Assembly (NCBI GenBank): GCA_029258605.1 | Contig: JARHYE010000064.1 | Coordinates: 1 to 35,657 of the forward strand | Length of the DNA stretch: 35,657 bases | Source of the DNA: Ruminococcus sp. | GTDB lineage: Bacteria; Bacillota; Clostridia; Lachnospirales; Lachnospiraceae | Direction: 5' to 3' | In this document: positions 27,011 to 35,657 of the stretch, piece after piece | Layout: the number at the start of each line of letters is the position of its first letter | How positions within the stretch are numbered: the first letter of the stretch is position 1 | Program-made: the position numbers and the translations under genes | The notes under the pieces: generated by a model | Databases searched by the model: none | Seen by the model: the letters and a program-made list of their open reading frames with translations, nothing else | Told to the model about the DNA's origin: nothing

Positions 27011-28968
27011 ATTCCAAACAGAGAATGTACGAACTCGTGGAGCTTTTGAATCGTGCAAGATATGCGTATGAGCAAGAAGATCAAGAAATCATGAGCAATT
27101 ATGAATATGACAAATTATATGATGAATTGCAGCAATTAGAGCAAGAATTGGGAGTAACGCTTGCATCTAGCCCTACGATTAATGTAGGATATGAAGTCCT
27201 AAGTGAACTTCCAAAAGAACGCCATGAAACACCAATGTTATCTTTGGACAAAACGAAAGAAGTGGCAGATTTAAAAGACTTTCTTCAAGAACAAAAAGCA
27301 GTGATTTCGTGGAAATTAGATGGATTGACGATTGTACTGACCTATCGCCAGGGAGCTTTGGTTAAGGCGGTTACAAGGGGCAATGGAGAAGTAGGAGAAG
27401 TCATTACGAATAATGCAAAGATGTTTAAAAATCTTCCACTTCATATTCCGTATAAAGGAGAATTGATCCTTCGAGGGGAGGCAGTCATTGGATATTCAGA
27501 TTTTGAAAAAATTAATGCGGAGATTGAAGATGTTGATGCGAAATATAAAAATCCGAGAAACCTGTGTAGTGGGTCTGTTCGTCAGTTAAATAATGAGATT
27601 ACAGCTAGAAGAAATGTGAAGTTTTTTGCATTTAATTTGGTAAAAGCAGAAGATGTAGAATTCGAAAATTCTAGAATGAAACAATTTGTATGGCTAAAAG
27701 AGCAAGGATTTGAGGTAGTAGAACACCATGCGGTAACAAAAAGTACGATCGAGGAGGAAGTTGCTTGGTTTGAGAAAAATATTGCAAAGAATGACTTCCC
27801 ATCAGACGGTCTAGTTCTTGCCTATGATGATCTGGCATATGGAAAATCACTTGGTACAACAGCAAAATTTCCAAGGGATTCCTTTGCGTTTAAATGGGCG
27901 GATGAAATGAAAGATACAACATTATTGTCAATCGAATGGAGTCCTTCAAGGACAGGACTTATTAATCCAGTTGCTATTTTTGAACCTGTGGAATTAGAGG
28001 GGACAACTGTAAGTCGTGCAAGTGTACACAATATAAGTATTATGGAAGAGTTGGAACTTGGAATTGGAGATCAGATCCAAGTTTACAAAGCAAACATGAT
28101 CATTCCGCAAATTGCAGAAAACCTTACAAGAAGTGGGGTTCGAGATATTCCAGAGGAATGTCCAGTGTGTGGAGGAAAGACAAAAATATCCATGGAAAAT
28201 GGTACAAAAACATTGTATTGTACCAATAAGAATTGTCAGGCGAAACAAATCAAGTCTTTTGCCTTGTTTGTGAGCAGAGATGCTATGAATATGGAAGGTC
28301 TTTCAGAAGCAACTTTGGAAAAATTTATTGCAAAAGGCTTTATCAAAGACTTTGTGGATATTTTTCATTTGAAACAATATGAGACCCAGATCAAATCAAT
28401 GGAAGGATTTGGAACAAAGTCCTATGATAATTTGATCAGTAAAATAGAAAGCGCGAGAAACACAACTTTACCAAAACTGATTTATAGCTTAGGAATCGCG
28501 AATATTGGACTTTCCAATGCGAAGCTTATTTGTCGTGCATTTAAAAATGATCCGGAAAAGATTGCGCATGCTACCATAGAGCAGTTAAATGAAATTTCAG
28601 GGATAGGGGATGTCATTGCGAAGACATTTGTAGCCTATTTTTCGGAGGAGTCCAACAAAGAGTTGTATGAAAAACTACTAAAAGAAGTAAAACTTCCAAA
28701 AGATGAGGAGACGACTATCGATCAAATTTTCTCAAATATGAATTTTGTTGTTACAGGAAGTGTGCAGCAGTTTGCCAACCGCAATGAAATCAAAGAGGTG
28801 ATTGAGTCAAGAGGCGGAAAAGTGACAGGATCCGTTACTTCAAAAACCACATATTTGATTAATAACGATGTAACTTCTACTTCCTCAAAAAATAAAAAAG
28901 CAAGAGAACTTGGAATACCAATCTTATCAGAAGAAGCATTTTTAAATTTGTTACGTGAAAACGTTTAG
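27004..28968 (+). CDS. ligA: NAD+-dependent DNA ligase, divergent LigA
   Basis: KLDG active site (SWKLDGLTIVL), RGE, NPRNLCSGSVRQLN, four-Cys Zn finger CPVCGG...YCTNKNC, HhH and BRCT (FVVTGSVQQFANRNEIKEVIESRGGKVTGSVTSKTTYLI). Several conserved positions deviate (see findings). Confidence 0.88.
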   Translation: MVDSKQRMYELVELLNRARYAYEQEDQEIMSNYEYDKLYDELQQLEQELGVTLASSPTINVGYEVLSELPKERHETPMLSLDKTKEVADLKDFLQEQKAVISWKLDGLTIVLTYRQGALVKAVTRGNGEVGEVITNNAKMFKNLPLHIPYKGELILRGEAVIGYSDFEKINAEIEDVDAKYKNPRNLCSGSVRQLNNEITARRNVKFFAFNLVKAEDVEFENSRMKQFVWLKEQGFEVVEHHAVTKSTIEEEVAWFEKNIAKNDFPSDGLVLAYDDLAYGKSLGTTAKFPRDSFAFKWADEMKDTTLLSIEWSPSRTGLINPVAIFEPVELEGTTVSRASVHNISIMEELELGIGDQIQVYKANMIIPQIAENLTRSGVRDIPEECPVCGGKTKISMENGTKTLYCTNKNCQAKQIKSFALFVSRDAMNMEGLSEATLEKFIAKGFIKDFVDIFHLKQYETQIKSMEGFGTKSYDNLISKIESARNTTLPKLIYSLGIANIGLSNAKLICRAFKNDPEKIAHATIEQLNEISGIGDVIAKTFVAYFSEESNKELYEKLLKEVKLPKDEETTIDQIFSNMNFVVTGSVQQFANRNEIKEVIESRGGKVTGSVTSKTTYLINNDVTSTSSKNKKARELGIPILSEEAFLNLLRENV

Positions 28969-28979
28969 AAAAACTTTAT

Positions 28980-29008
28980 TTGTCTACATGAAAAAATTGC
29001 GTTATAAT
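28980..29008 (+). promoter_or_regulatory. SigmaA-type promoter for the clpX-like gene
   Basis: TTGTCT-N17-TATAAT. Confidence 0.7.
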
Positions 29009-29043
29009 GTATTACAATACTTTAAACGAAAGAAGGGGACAAA

Positions 29044-30510
29044 ATGTCAGACAAAGATTTGATTATAGATGAATCCGATGTAGAAGAAAAAGAATCGGAA
29101 ATTGTTGATGGTATTGTAGAAGAAAAAAAGGAAGCAAAAGTAGCAAACTCAAAAGAAGATGAGGAAGAAGATGGATATGAAAAATTTTGTATGATCTGCC
29201 ATCGCCCAGAGAGTGTTACCGGAAAGATGATTGAACTTCCAAATAACCTAACAGTGTGCCCAGATTGTATGCAAAAGAGTTTTGATACGATGATGAACAG
29301 TTCCATGGATTTTAGTAAACTGATGAACATGCCAGGAGTTCAATTTTTAAATATGTCCGATTTAGAAAACATGGTACCAAAGCAGCAGAAAGTTAAGAAG
29401 AAAAAAGAAAAACCGAAGGATTATAAGACACTCGATCTGAAAAATATTCCGGCACCACACAAGATCAAGGCACGTCTTGATGAATATGTAGTAGGACAGG
29501 AGTATGCAAAGAAAGCAATTTCCGTAGCAGTATACAATCACTATAAACGTGTTGCTACAAATACAATGGATGATATTGAAATTGAAAAGTCAAACATGCT
29601 TATGATTGGACCTACAGGAAGTGGAAAGACCTATTTGGTTAAGACACTTGCAAAATTGCTGGATGTACCACTTGCGATTACAGACGCTACCTCACTGACA
29701 GAGGCTGGATATATTGGAGATGATATCGAGAGTGTAGTTTCAAAACTTCTCGCAGCAGCGGACAATGATGTAGAGCGTGCAGAAAATGGAATTATTTTTA
29801 TAGATGAAATCGATAAGATTGCAAAGAAGAAAAATTCAAGTCAAAGAGATGTAAGTGGAGAGTCTGTTCAGCAAGGATTATTAAAATTGCTGGAGGGAAG
29901 TGAAGTAGAAGTTCCAGTAGGGGCAAATAGTAAAAATGCCATGGTACCTCTTACAACCGTGAACACAAAGAATATTTTATTTATTTGTGGTGGAGCCTTC
30001 CCAGGACTAGACGAGATCATAGTAGAGCGTTTATCCCATAAGACTTCTATCGGATTCAATGCAGAATTAAAAGATAAATATGAGCATGATAAAAATATTT
30101 TAGAGAAAGTAACAGTAGAAGATCTTCGCTCTTTTGGATTGATTCCTGAATTTATCGGACGTCTTCCAATTATCTTTACATTAAAGGGATTGGATCAGGA
30201 TATGCTTGTTAAAATTTTGAAGGAACCGAAAAATGCGATTTTAAAACAATACAAAAAACTTCTTGCTTTGGATGAGGTAAATTTGATCTTTAATGATGAA
30301 GCATTAGAAGCAATCGCAAAGAAAGCAATGAAAAAAGAAACGGGAGCACGAGCTCTACGTGCAATTATCGAGGAATTTATGCTTGATATTATGTACGAGA
30401 TTCCAAAAGATGATAACATTGGACAAGTAACTATTACAAAAGAATATATTGAGGGAACAGGTGGACCGATTATAGAACTTCGCGGACAGTCAACACCACT
30501 TCTTTCCTAA
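29044..30510 (+). CDS. clpX: ClpX-like AAA+ unfoldase with acidic N-terminal extension and zinc-binding domain
   Basis: ZBD FCMICHRPESVTGKMIELPNNLTVCPDC; GPTGSGKT; GYIGDDIES pore-1; IIFIDEIDKIAKK; IGF loop TSIGFNAE; GARALRAIIE sensor 2. Confidence 0.9.
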   Translation: MSDKDLIIDESDVEEKESEIVDGIVEEKKEAKVANSKEDEEEDGYEKFCMICHRPESVTGKMIELPNNLTVCPDCMQKSFDTMMNSSMDFSKLMNMPGVQFLNMSDLENMVPKQQKVKKKKEKPKDYKTLDLKNIPAPHKIKARLDEYVVGQEYAKKAISVAVYNHYKRVATNTMDDIEIEKSNMLMIGPTGSGKTYLVKTLAKLLDVPLAITDATSLTEAGYIGDDIESVVSKLLAAADNDVERAENGIIFIDEIDKIAKKKNSSQRDVSGESVQQGLLKLLEGSEVEVPVGANSKNAMVPLTTVNTKNILFICGGAFPGLDEIIVERLSHKTSIGFNAELKDKYEHDKNILEKVTVEDLRSFGLIPEFIGRLPIIFTLKGLDQDMLVKILKEPKNAILKQYKKLLALDEVNLIFNDEALEAIAKKAMKKETGARALRAIIEEFMLDIMYEIPKDDNIGQVTITKEYIEGTGGPIIELRGQSTPLLS

Positions 30511-30515
30511 ATAGC

Positions 30516-30572
30516 AAACCGTTTTGTAAGTTGTCTGTAAAGATTACAGCAACTTGCAAAAGCGGTTTTTTT
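30516..30572 (+). terminator. Rho-independent terminator after clpX-like gene
   Basis: aaaCCGTTTTGtAAGTTGtCTGTAA-aga-TTACAGcAACTTgCAAAAgCGGTTTTTTT. Confidence 0.9.
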
Positions 30573-30575
30573 ACG

Positions 30576-32276
30576 TTAGAGGTTTCGGATTTCATTAAAT
30601 GTATTAAATAGATTTAGTTTTCCATACCCAAAGAGCTGATTCGGGTATGTCATGGAGGAGGGACGTATTGCTCCAAGAATTAGAAGACTTTTTAATTCAT
30701 AGGAGTCAATTCTAGAAATTCCCATTTGATATCTGGCCCATTCAAGGAGCAGGGCAGAAGCACCTGAAGTAAGAGCGGCGGAAACACTAGAACCAGATCG
30801 AACGGCATAGCGGTTGTTGGGAATTGGTCCTTTCACATTGATTCCAGGAGCGGTAATGTCAGGGACGATTAATTGATTTCTGGTATACCCTCTGCTAGAA
30901 CTTAGAGCAATCCCATCTGTTGCACTGTCATAGTAGGAAACGCTAATGGGACCAATCGTATTTGCAGGATCTGTAACAGTGTAATCAGGGTTTGCATTTA
31001 AAAAATAGATTTCGCCACCTATAAATTCGCGTACAGGAAGCCACAGATGAAAAAAACCAGTGATTGCCTGCAAAGGAGTAACAGTAAGACGCCACACTCC
31101 TGCAGCAGGTGTTTGAAATCGAAAATAAACCATGGCAGAAGAACTACGCTCAATAATTAGACGATAGGTGATTTCTACTTTCGTTCCATCTAGGATAAAT
31201 TGGTAGGTTGATGCCACGCTTGTTTCAATTGGAATAGGGTTAGAGGTGTCACCAGATGGAGAAGTGAGATTGATCGAAAGTAGATTTGGAAGATCTGACC
31301 ATAATTCCATCACAAACCCTTTGATATTTTCCCCGACGCGTATTTCTACGGAATTTGGGGTGTCTTTTTTTAGTTCGTATGAATAATGATGTCTTTGATC
31401 TGCCTCATTTCCACATCCAACAACCGGAATTCGACTATTTAAAAGACTATAGTTTTCAAGGGAATACGAAAAAGCGCTTAAACTTGTGTGACCGCCCATA
31501 TTTGAGCCAAGAGCCACGCAGATTACAAGAGGAAGATTGAACTTGGAGGCAAGATTATTTAAGTATTTTAAACCTAATAGAATATCAGTTTCTTGATAGC
31601 AAGGAGTATCTTCGGGAATATAATAATAATTTTTCAAGTATTGTTTTGCAGGTTTTAATTTTACCATGGCAATAGAAGCTTCCGGTGCAGCTCCAAGAAA
31701 TTGTTCTTCTACATCCCCACTTCCAGCGGCAACGCCAGCGAGAAAGGTTCCGTGACTTTGTTCATCTTTTGAAGGAACAACAGAAAAAGGATCCGAATGA
31801 GTAAGCGCTAGATTGACTTCTTCTTGTGTGTATTCTGTACCATAGATAAATCCAGAAGGAGAAGGTCCATCTTGTATCGTTTGATCCCAAATACCTAGAA
31901 TTCTTGTAGAACCATCAATGTTTTGAAACGCTGGATTTGTATAGTCGATACCAGTATCGATAAAACCAAGTAGAATTCCATTTCCCTTCAATTGTAAAGT
32001 TGGAAAATTTTGGACTTGGGAAATGCCAGCTTTTGTCAATGTTTCAAGACTCAAAAGTGTGTAGCATTTTGGAATCGTATTATAGCTAAATCTACTTAGA
32101 TTTACAGGATCTGCAAGAATAGAAGAAATAGAAATGCATCGATATCCAAAGTCTGCATCTTGTGCGCAGAGTTGTTCTGTAGAAATATCTGAGAGTGTAA
32201 AAGGAATGGTATCGGATATAATAAAATCACGATAGTTTTCGGAAAGAATCCGTTCTTTGCAAATAAAAGGGTCCAT
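30576..32276 (-). CDS. S8-family (subtilisin-like, Csp-type) peptidase
   Basis: Triad FIDTGIDY, SHGTFLAGVAAG, SGSSVSAALTSG, plus GCGNEADQRHH; Csp-like opening MDPFICKERILSENYRDFIISD. Start taken at Met43 of the ORF track; no strong RBS seen. Confidence 0.85.
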   Translation of the reverse strand: MDPFICKERILSENYRDFIISDTIPFTLSDISTEQLCAQDADFGYRCISISSILADPVNLSRFSYNTIPKCYTLLSLETLTKAGISQVQNFPTLQLKGNGILLGFIDTGIDYTNPAFQNIDGSTRILGIWDQTIQDGPSPSGFIYGTEYTQEEVNLALTHSDPFSVVPSKDEQSHGTFLAGVAAGSGDVEEQFLGAAPEASIAMVKLKPAKQYLKNYYYIPEDTPCYQETDILLGLKYLNNLASKFNLPLVICVALGSNMGGHTSLSAFSYSLENYSLLNSRIPVVGCGNEADQRHHYSYELKKDTPNSVEIRVGENIKGFVMELWSDLPNLLSINLTSPSGDTSNPIPIETSVASTYQFILDGTKVEITYRLIIERSSSAMVYFRFQTPAAGVWRLTVTPLQAITGFFHLWLPVREFIGGEIYFLNANPDYTVTDPANTIGPISVSYYDSATDGIALSSSRGYTRNQLIVPDITAPGINVKGPIPNNRYAVRSGSSVSAALTSGASALLLEWARYQMGISRIDSYELKSLLILGAIRPSSMTYPNQLFGYGKLNLFNTFNEIRNL

Positions 32277-32423
32277 ATATGTAACAACTTTCAGTTTTTT
32301 TAAATTATATGAAAGTTTAAAAAGATTTAATAACAAAAAAATGGGATATCGGTTATAATGTATATAAATAGATAATCTGCGTATGATTTTTCTTAGAATC
32401 ATTTGTGAAAGGAGAATACAGAT

Positions 32424-32963
32424 ATGAAAACATTTTTTGAAGATTTAGGACAGAAAATTGCAGAAACTGCAGAAAAAGTAACGAACAAAGCAGAGGATGC
32501 TGTGGAGGTTACAAGAATCAAAAATCAGATTCGAAATTTAGAATGTGCCAATAAGGAAGATTTCATTGAAATTGGGAAAAAGATCTATACTCATTATCAG
32601 GCAGGAGAAGAGATTGATTCAGAATATGCGGATATCTGTGAAGCAATTGAAAATAGAAGAGAAAGCATTCGAAAATACGAAAAGCAGATTTCAGATGTAA
32701 AAGGAACCGCAGTTTGTCAGACTTGTGGCAAGAGTGTGCCAAGAGAAAAAGACAGCAAATTCTGTCCATATTGTGGACAAAAACTATCCAAAGACATAGA
32801 AGAGGTAGTGGATGAAGTAAAAGAGAAAGCCGAGGATATAGTAGGACATGTAAAAGACAAAGCAGAAGATGCCATTGATCAGGCAAAAGAAAAAACTTCT
32901 GACTTTGTTCAAGATGTGTGCGAAAAGACAGCAGAGAAAGTATCTGATTTATTAGATGACTAA
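32424..32963 (+). CDS. zinc-ribbon protein flanked by amphipathic Lys/Glu/Ala-rich repeats
   Basis: CQTCGKSVPREKDSKFCPYCGQKL; C-terminal VKEKAEDIVGHVKDKAEDAIDQAKEKTSDFVQDVCEKTAEKVSDLLDD. Confidence 0.8.
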   Translation: MKTFFEDLGQKIAETAEKVTNKAEDAVEVTRIKNQIRNLECANKEDFIEIGKKIYTHYQAGEEIDSEYADICEAIENRRESIRKYEKQISDVKGTAVCQTCGKSVPREKDSKFCPYCGQKLSKDIEEVVDEVKEKAEDIVGHVKDKAEDAIDQAKEKTSDFVQDVCEKTAEKVSDLLDD

Positions 32964-32974
32964 GGAGAAGGTGC

Positions 32975-33448
32975 ATGCAGATTCTTATATTTTTAGGAGT
33001 AGCTGTTGGGCTACTCCTTTGTGATCTTGTGTTTAAAAACTATGTAGAGACAACCATGAAGGAGGGGGATGAGCGTCCCATTAGACAGTCAAAGCTATTT
33101 CTTAGACATGTACACAATAAAGGAATGTGTTTGAATTGCCTTGAAAACTACCCCAAACTTGTCAAAAACAGTGCGTTAGTTGCCACACTACTCGTGTTAG
33201 GGATGTTTCTACGTACACTTTTCGAAAAAAAACAATACACCCGAAAGACTGGTTTTACGTTTCTTATAGCAGGAGCTCTTGGAAATACAGTAGATCGCTG
33301 TACAAAAGGGTATGTGACGGACTATATTGGACGAAAAAGTAAGCACAAAAAACTTGAGAACATTACATATAATTTGAGTGACTTCTATATCTTTATTGGC
33401 GTTTTCTTGCTATGGATAGCCACTATTTTTTCTCCGAGAAGAAAGTGA
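32975..33448 (+). CDS. signal peptidase II (LspA)-like membrane protein
   Basis: Four TM pattern; IAGALGNTVDRCTKGYVTDYIG and YNLSDFYIFIGVFLLW match the two LspA catalytic Asp motifs (GNxxDR..G.V.D; FNxAD). Confidence 0.78.
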   Translation: MQILIFLGVAVGLLLCDLVFKNYVETTMKEGDERPIRQSKLFLRHVHNKGMCLNCLENYPKLVKNSALVATLLVLGMFLRTLFEKKQYTRKTGFTFLIAGALGNTVDRCTKGYVTDYIGRKSKHKKLENITYNLSDFYIFIGVFLLWIATIFSPRRK

Positions 33449-34364
33449 CAATTTGTTTCTCGATTATTTTCATCAGATTCCTTCTGGCTTCGATACTTGC
33501 CCATGCAATGTGTGGAGTGATGAGGAGTCTGGAATTGTCTTTAAAATCAAGAAACGGACTGGATTTTGCCATAGGCTCCGTTATAAGTACATCTAAGCCG
33601 GCAGCCGCAATCCAATTATCATTTAATGCAGTAACGAGTGCAGATTCATCAACAATTGGACCTCGTCCCAGGTTGAGAAAAATTGCATGTGGCTGCATTT
33701 TTTTAAATGCGTCTTCATTCATAAGGTTTTTCGTATAGTCATTGAGTGGTGCATGTACAGATACAATGTCGGATGTCGTTAGAAGCGTCTCAAAATCCAC
33801 TTGATGATATCCAGACTGAGGTGCAGCGTTGGAAGGAGAAGCGTAAACCACATCGCATCCAAAACAAGAAGCAATGTCAGCAACTCTTCGTCCGATGTTA
33901 CCAAGTCCAATAATTCCCCATCTTAATGCATTTAATTCATGAAAAGAAGAGGCAAAATGTGTAAATAATGTATCATTTGCATAGGACTTGCTTTTTACAT
34001 ATTCATTGTAGTAAGGAAGATTTTCTAACAAGTAGAACAACATGGCAAACGTATGTTGTGCAACGGATTCTGTGGAATAACCACTTACATTTCTCCATGC
34101 AATATTTCGAGCAGTTAAATATTCTTTGTCAAGATTGTCTGTTCCAGTAGCAGTAACACAGATTAGTTTTAGATTCTTGGCTGTATGGATCGTTCTTTCA
34201 TTGATTGGTGTTTTGTTTAGAATTAAAATATCCGCATCTTTTACACGTTCGGGAATTTCGTCAGGAGTAGAAAATGGATAAAGTATGACTTCACCTAATT
34301 TACGAAATGGGGATAAATCAATATCAGAACCAATGGTCTTTGCATCTAAAAAAATTATCTTCAT
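33423..34364 (-). CDS. D-isomer specific 2-hydroxyacid dehydrogenase
   Basis: WGIIGLGNIGRRVADIA, HAPLNDYTKNLMN, FLNLGRGPIVDESALVTAL, ITPHIAWAS. Confidence 0.93.
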   Translation of the reverse strand: MKIIFLDAKTIGSDIDLSPFRKLGEVILYPFSTPDEIPERVKDADILILNKTPINERTIHTAKNLKLICVTATGTDNLDKEYLTARNIAWRNVSGYSTESVAQHTFAMLFYLLENLPYYNEYVKSKSYANDTLFTHFASSFHELNALRWGIIGLGNIGRRVADIASCFGCDVVYASPSNAAPQSGYHQVDFETLLTTSDIVSVHAPLNDYTKNLMNEDAFKKMQPHAIFLNLGRGPIVDESALVTALNDNWIAAAGLDVLITEPMAKSSPFLDFKDNSRLLITPHIAWASIEARRNLMKIIEKQIVTFFSEKK

Positions 34365-34522
34365 AATGAAATCCTTTCTTGAAAAATAAGTTGATATGTG
34401 GTTATATTATTGTGGAAATCTGTGTATAAGTCAATGGGATTTAGATACAGATGTGAATAATTATAAAAATATATATAAAATTATGATATGATAACTAAGA
34501 AATATAAAAGAGAGGTTTAGAT

Positions 34523-35359
34523 ATGATACAAGATATTGCACCGTATAAATACCATAATGAGTATATTCCAACACCTCCAGACGAAAACAGTATTGCTTTG
34601 TACTATGAAAAAAAATCCTGCATGTTGGCATACACCGAGGATGGAATTCGGTTTCCAAGATTTAAAGAATTAGATTTAGGAGATCAGAGTGTTTATAAAA
34701 ATGCAACCTATTTATTTACAATCGATAGCGAAAAGTTTTATTTAGTAACCGACGTTGATATAGATGAGCATCCGGAATTTGTGATGGAGAGTATTTGGGT
34801 ATTTCGAGAAGTGAATCCACAGTATCTTGCTTTTGCGGGGATTACAGGATATCAGCTCTACAACTGGTATCATACGCATAAATTTTGTGGGAAATGTGGA
34901 AGTTTATTAAAGCAAGATCAAAAAGAGAGAATGCTTTATTGTGAACAATGCCACCAGATGGAATATCCTAAAATTTCACCGGCAGTGATTATCGCAGTGA
35001 CACATAAAGATAAACTTTTGCTTTCTAAGTATGCAAAGGGAGTGTATAAAAATTATGCACTCGTTGCTGGATATACAGAAATTGGTGAGACGTTAGAAGA
35101 AACAGTGCAAAGAGAAGTGATGGAAGAAACGGGATTGAAAGTAAAAAATATTCAATATTATAAAAGTCAGCCCTGGTCCTTTAGTGAGACTGTGTTGATG
35201 GGCTTTTTTTGCGAGTTAGACGGAGAAAATGAGATTCTTTTAGATGAAGAAGAATTAGCCGTTGCTAAGTGGTTTCAAAGAGAGGAAATTCCGGTAGAAT
35301 GGAAGCGGGATAGTCTTACCAATGAAATGATTATGCAGTTTAAAAACTGGAAGAAATAA
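34523..35359 (+). CDS. nudC: NAD+ diphosphatase (NudC-type Nudix hydrolase)
   Basis: Zn finger CGKCG...YCEQCHQ; Nudix box GYTEIGETLEETVQREVMEETGL; SQPWSFSETVLMGF motif. Confidence 0.9.
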   Translation: MIQDIAPYKYHNEYIPTPPDENSIALYYEKKSCMLAYTEDGIRFPRFKELDLGDQSVYKNATYLFTIDSEKFYLVTDVDIDEHPEFVMESIWVFREVNPQYLAFAGITGYQLYNWYHTHKFCGKCGSLLKQDQKERMLYCEQCHQMEYPKISPAVIIAVTHKDKLLLSKYAKGVYKNYALVAGYTEIGETLEETVQREVMEETGLKVKNIQYYKSQPWSFSETVLMGFFCELDGENEILLDEEELAVAKWFQREEIPVEWKRDSLTNEMIMQFKNWKK

Positions 35360-35374
35360 AGGAGGAGAAAAGGG

Positions 35375-35657
35375 ATGAAACTAAATACAGAGAACAAAGT
35401 GATAAAGATATTGTATGATTGCATGATTGATATTATAGGCGGATTGTTGATTGGAATTGGAATTTATAATTTTGCGGTAAATGCATCGTTTCCATTGGCA
35501 GGGGTTTCTGGAATCGCACTAATTTTCTACCACCTGTTTCAAATTCCAATTGGTGCGATGAGTGTGCTCTTAAATATTCCAATTGCGATTGGATGTTATA
35601 AGACATTGGGAAAAGAATTCTTTGCACATTCGGTGCGTTCTATTATCATTACATCCT
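35375..35657 (+). CDS. YitT-family membrane protein, 3'-truncated by window edge
   Basis: Own translation: MKLNTENKVIKILYDCMIDIIGGLLIGIGIYNFAVNASFPLAGVSGIALIFYHLFQIPIGAMSVLLNIPIAIGCYKTLGKEFFAHSVRSIIITS; RBS aaggaggag. Confidence 0.8.
   Translation, partial: MKLNTENKVIKILYDCMIDIIGGLLIGIGIYNFAVNASFPLAGVSGIALIFYHLFQIPIGAMSVLLNIPIAIGCYKTLGKEFFAHSVRSIIITS

Noticed and set aside
33412-33738. 108-aa plus-strand ORF
   Set aside because: Antisense to the well-supported D-2-hydroxyacid dehydrogenase; no RBS or recognisable family.
1-35657. CRISPR arrays, prophage, transposons, tRNA/rRNA
   Set aside because: No regularly spaced repeats, integrase/transposase ORFs or tRNA-like clover sequences were seen by eye; the window reads as core chromosome.

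Overview
The window looks like a low-GC Clostridia (probably Lachnospiraceae) chromosomal segment; this lineage call is inferred from protein style only. It is gene-dense and mostly on the + strand. In order it holds: the end of a purine operon (purE partial, purM, purN, purD), a Crp/Fnr-family regulator, trxA, addB-addA, a small alpha/beta-type SASP-like ORF, a degenerate WecG/TagA-like protein, a PucR/CdaR-type regulator, ftsE-ftsX, an S41 (CtpA-type) protease, a zinc-ribbon membrane protein with a duplicated C-terminal domain, and htpG preceded by a perfect CIRCE operator. Next come a DUF5721-like protein (-), a polysaccharide deacetylase, an SGNH/DUF4358/MBOAT/DHHW putative O-acylation cassette running into an RluF-type pseudouridine synthase and a divergent NAD+ DNA ligase, a divergent ClpX, a Csp-like S8 protease (-), a zinc-ribbon/amphipathic-repeat protein, an LspA-like protein, a D-2-hydroxyacid dehydrogenase (-), a NudC-type Nudix hydrolase, and the start of a YitT-family protein. 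I saw no CRISPR array, tRNA/rRNA, prophage or transposon. The most interesting signals are family members that deviate at diagnostic residues: a ClpX whose RKH pore loop is replaced, a LigA whose motif IV lysine is alanine, and a WecG/TagA homologue lacking the catalytic Asp motif. Two regulatory sites also stand out: a palindrome at about -40 of trxA next to a Crp/Fnr gene, and the CIRCE element at htpG. None of this proves a new system.
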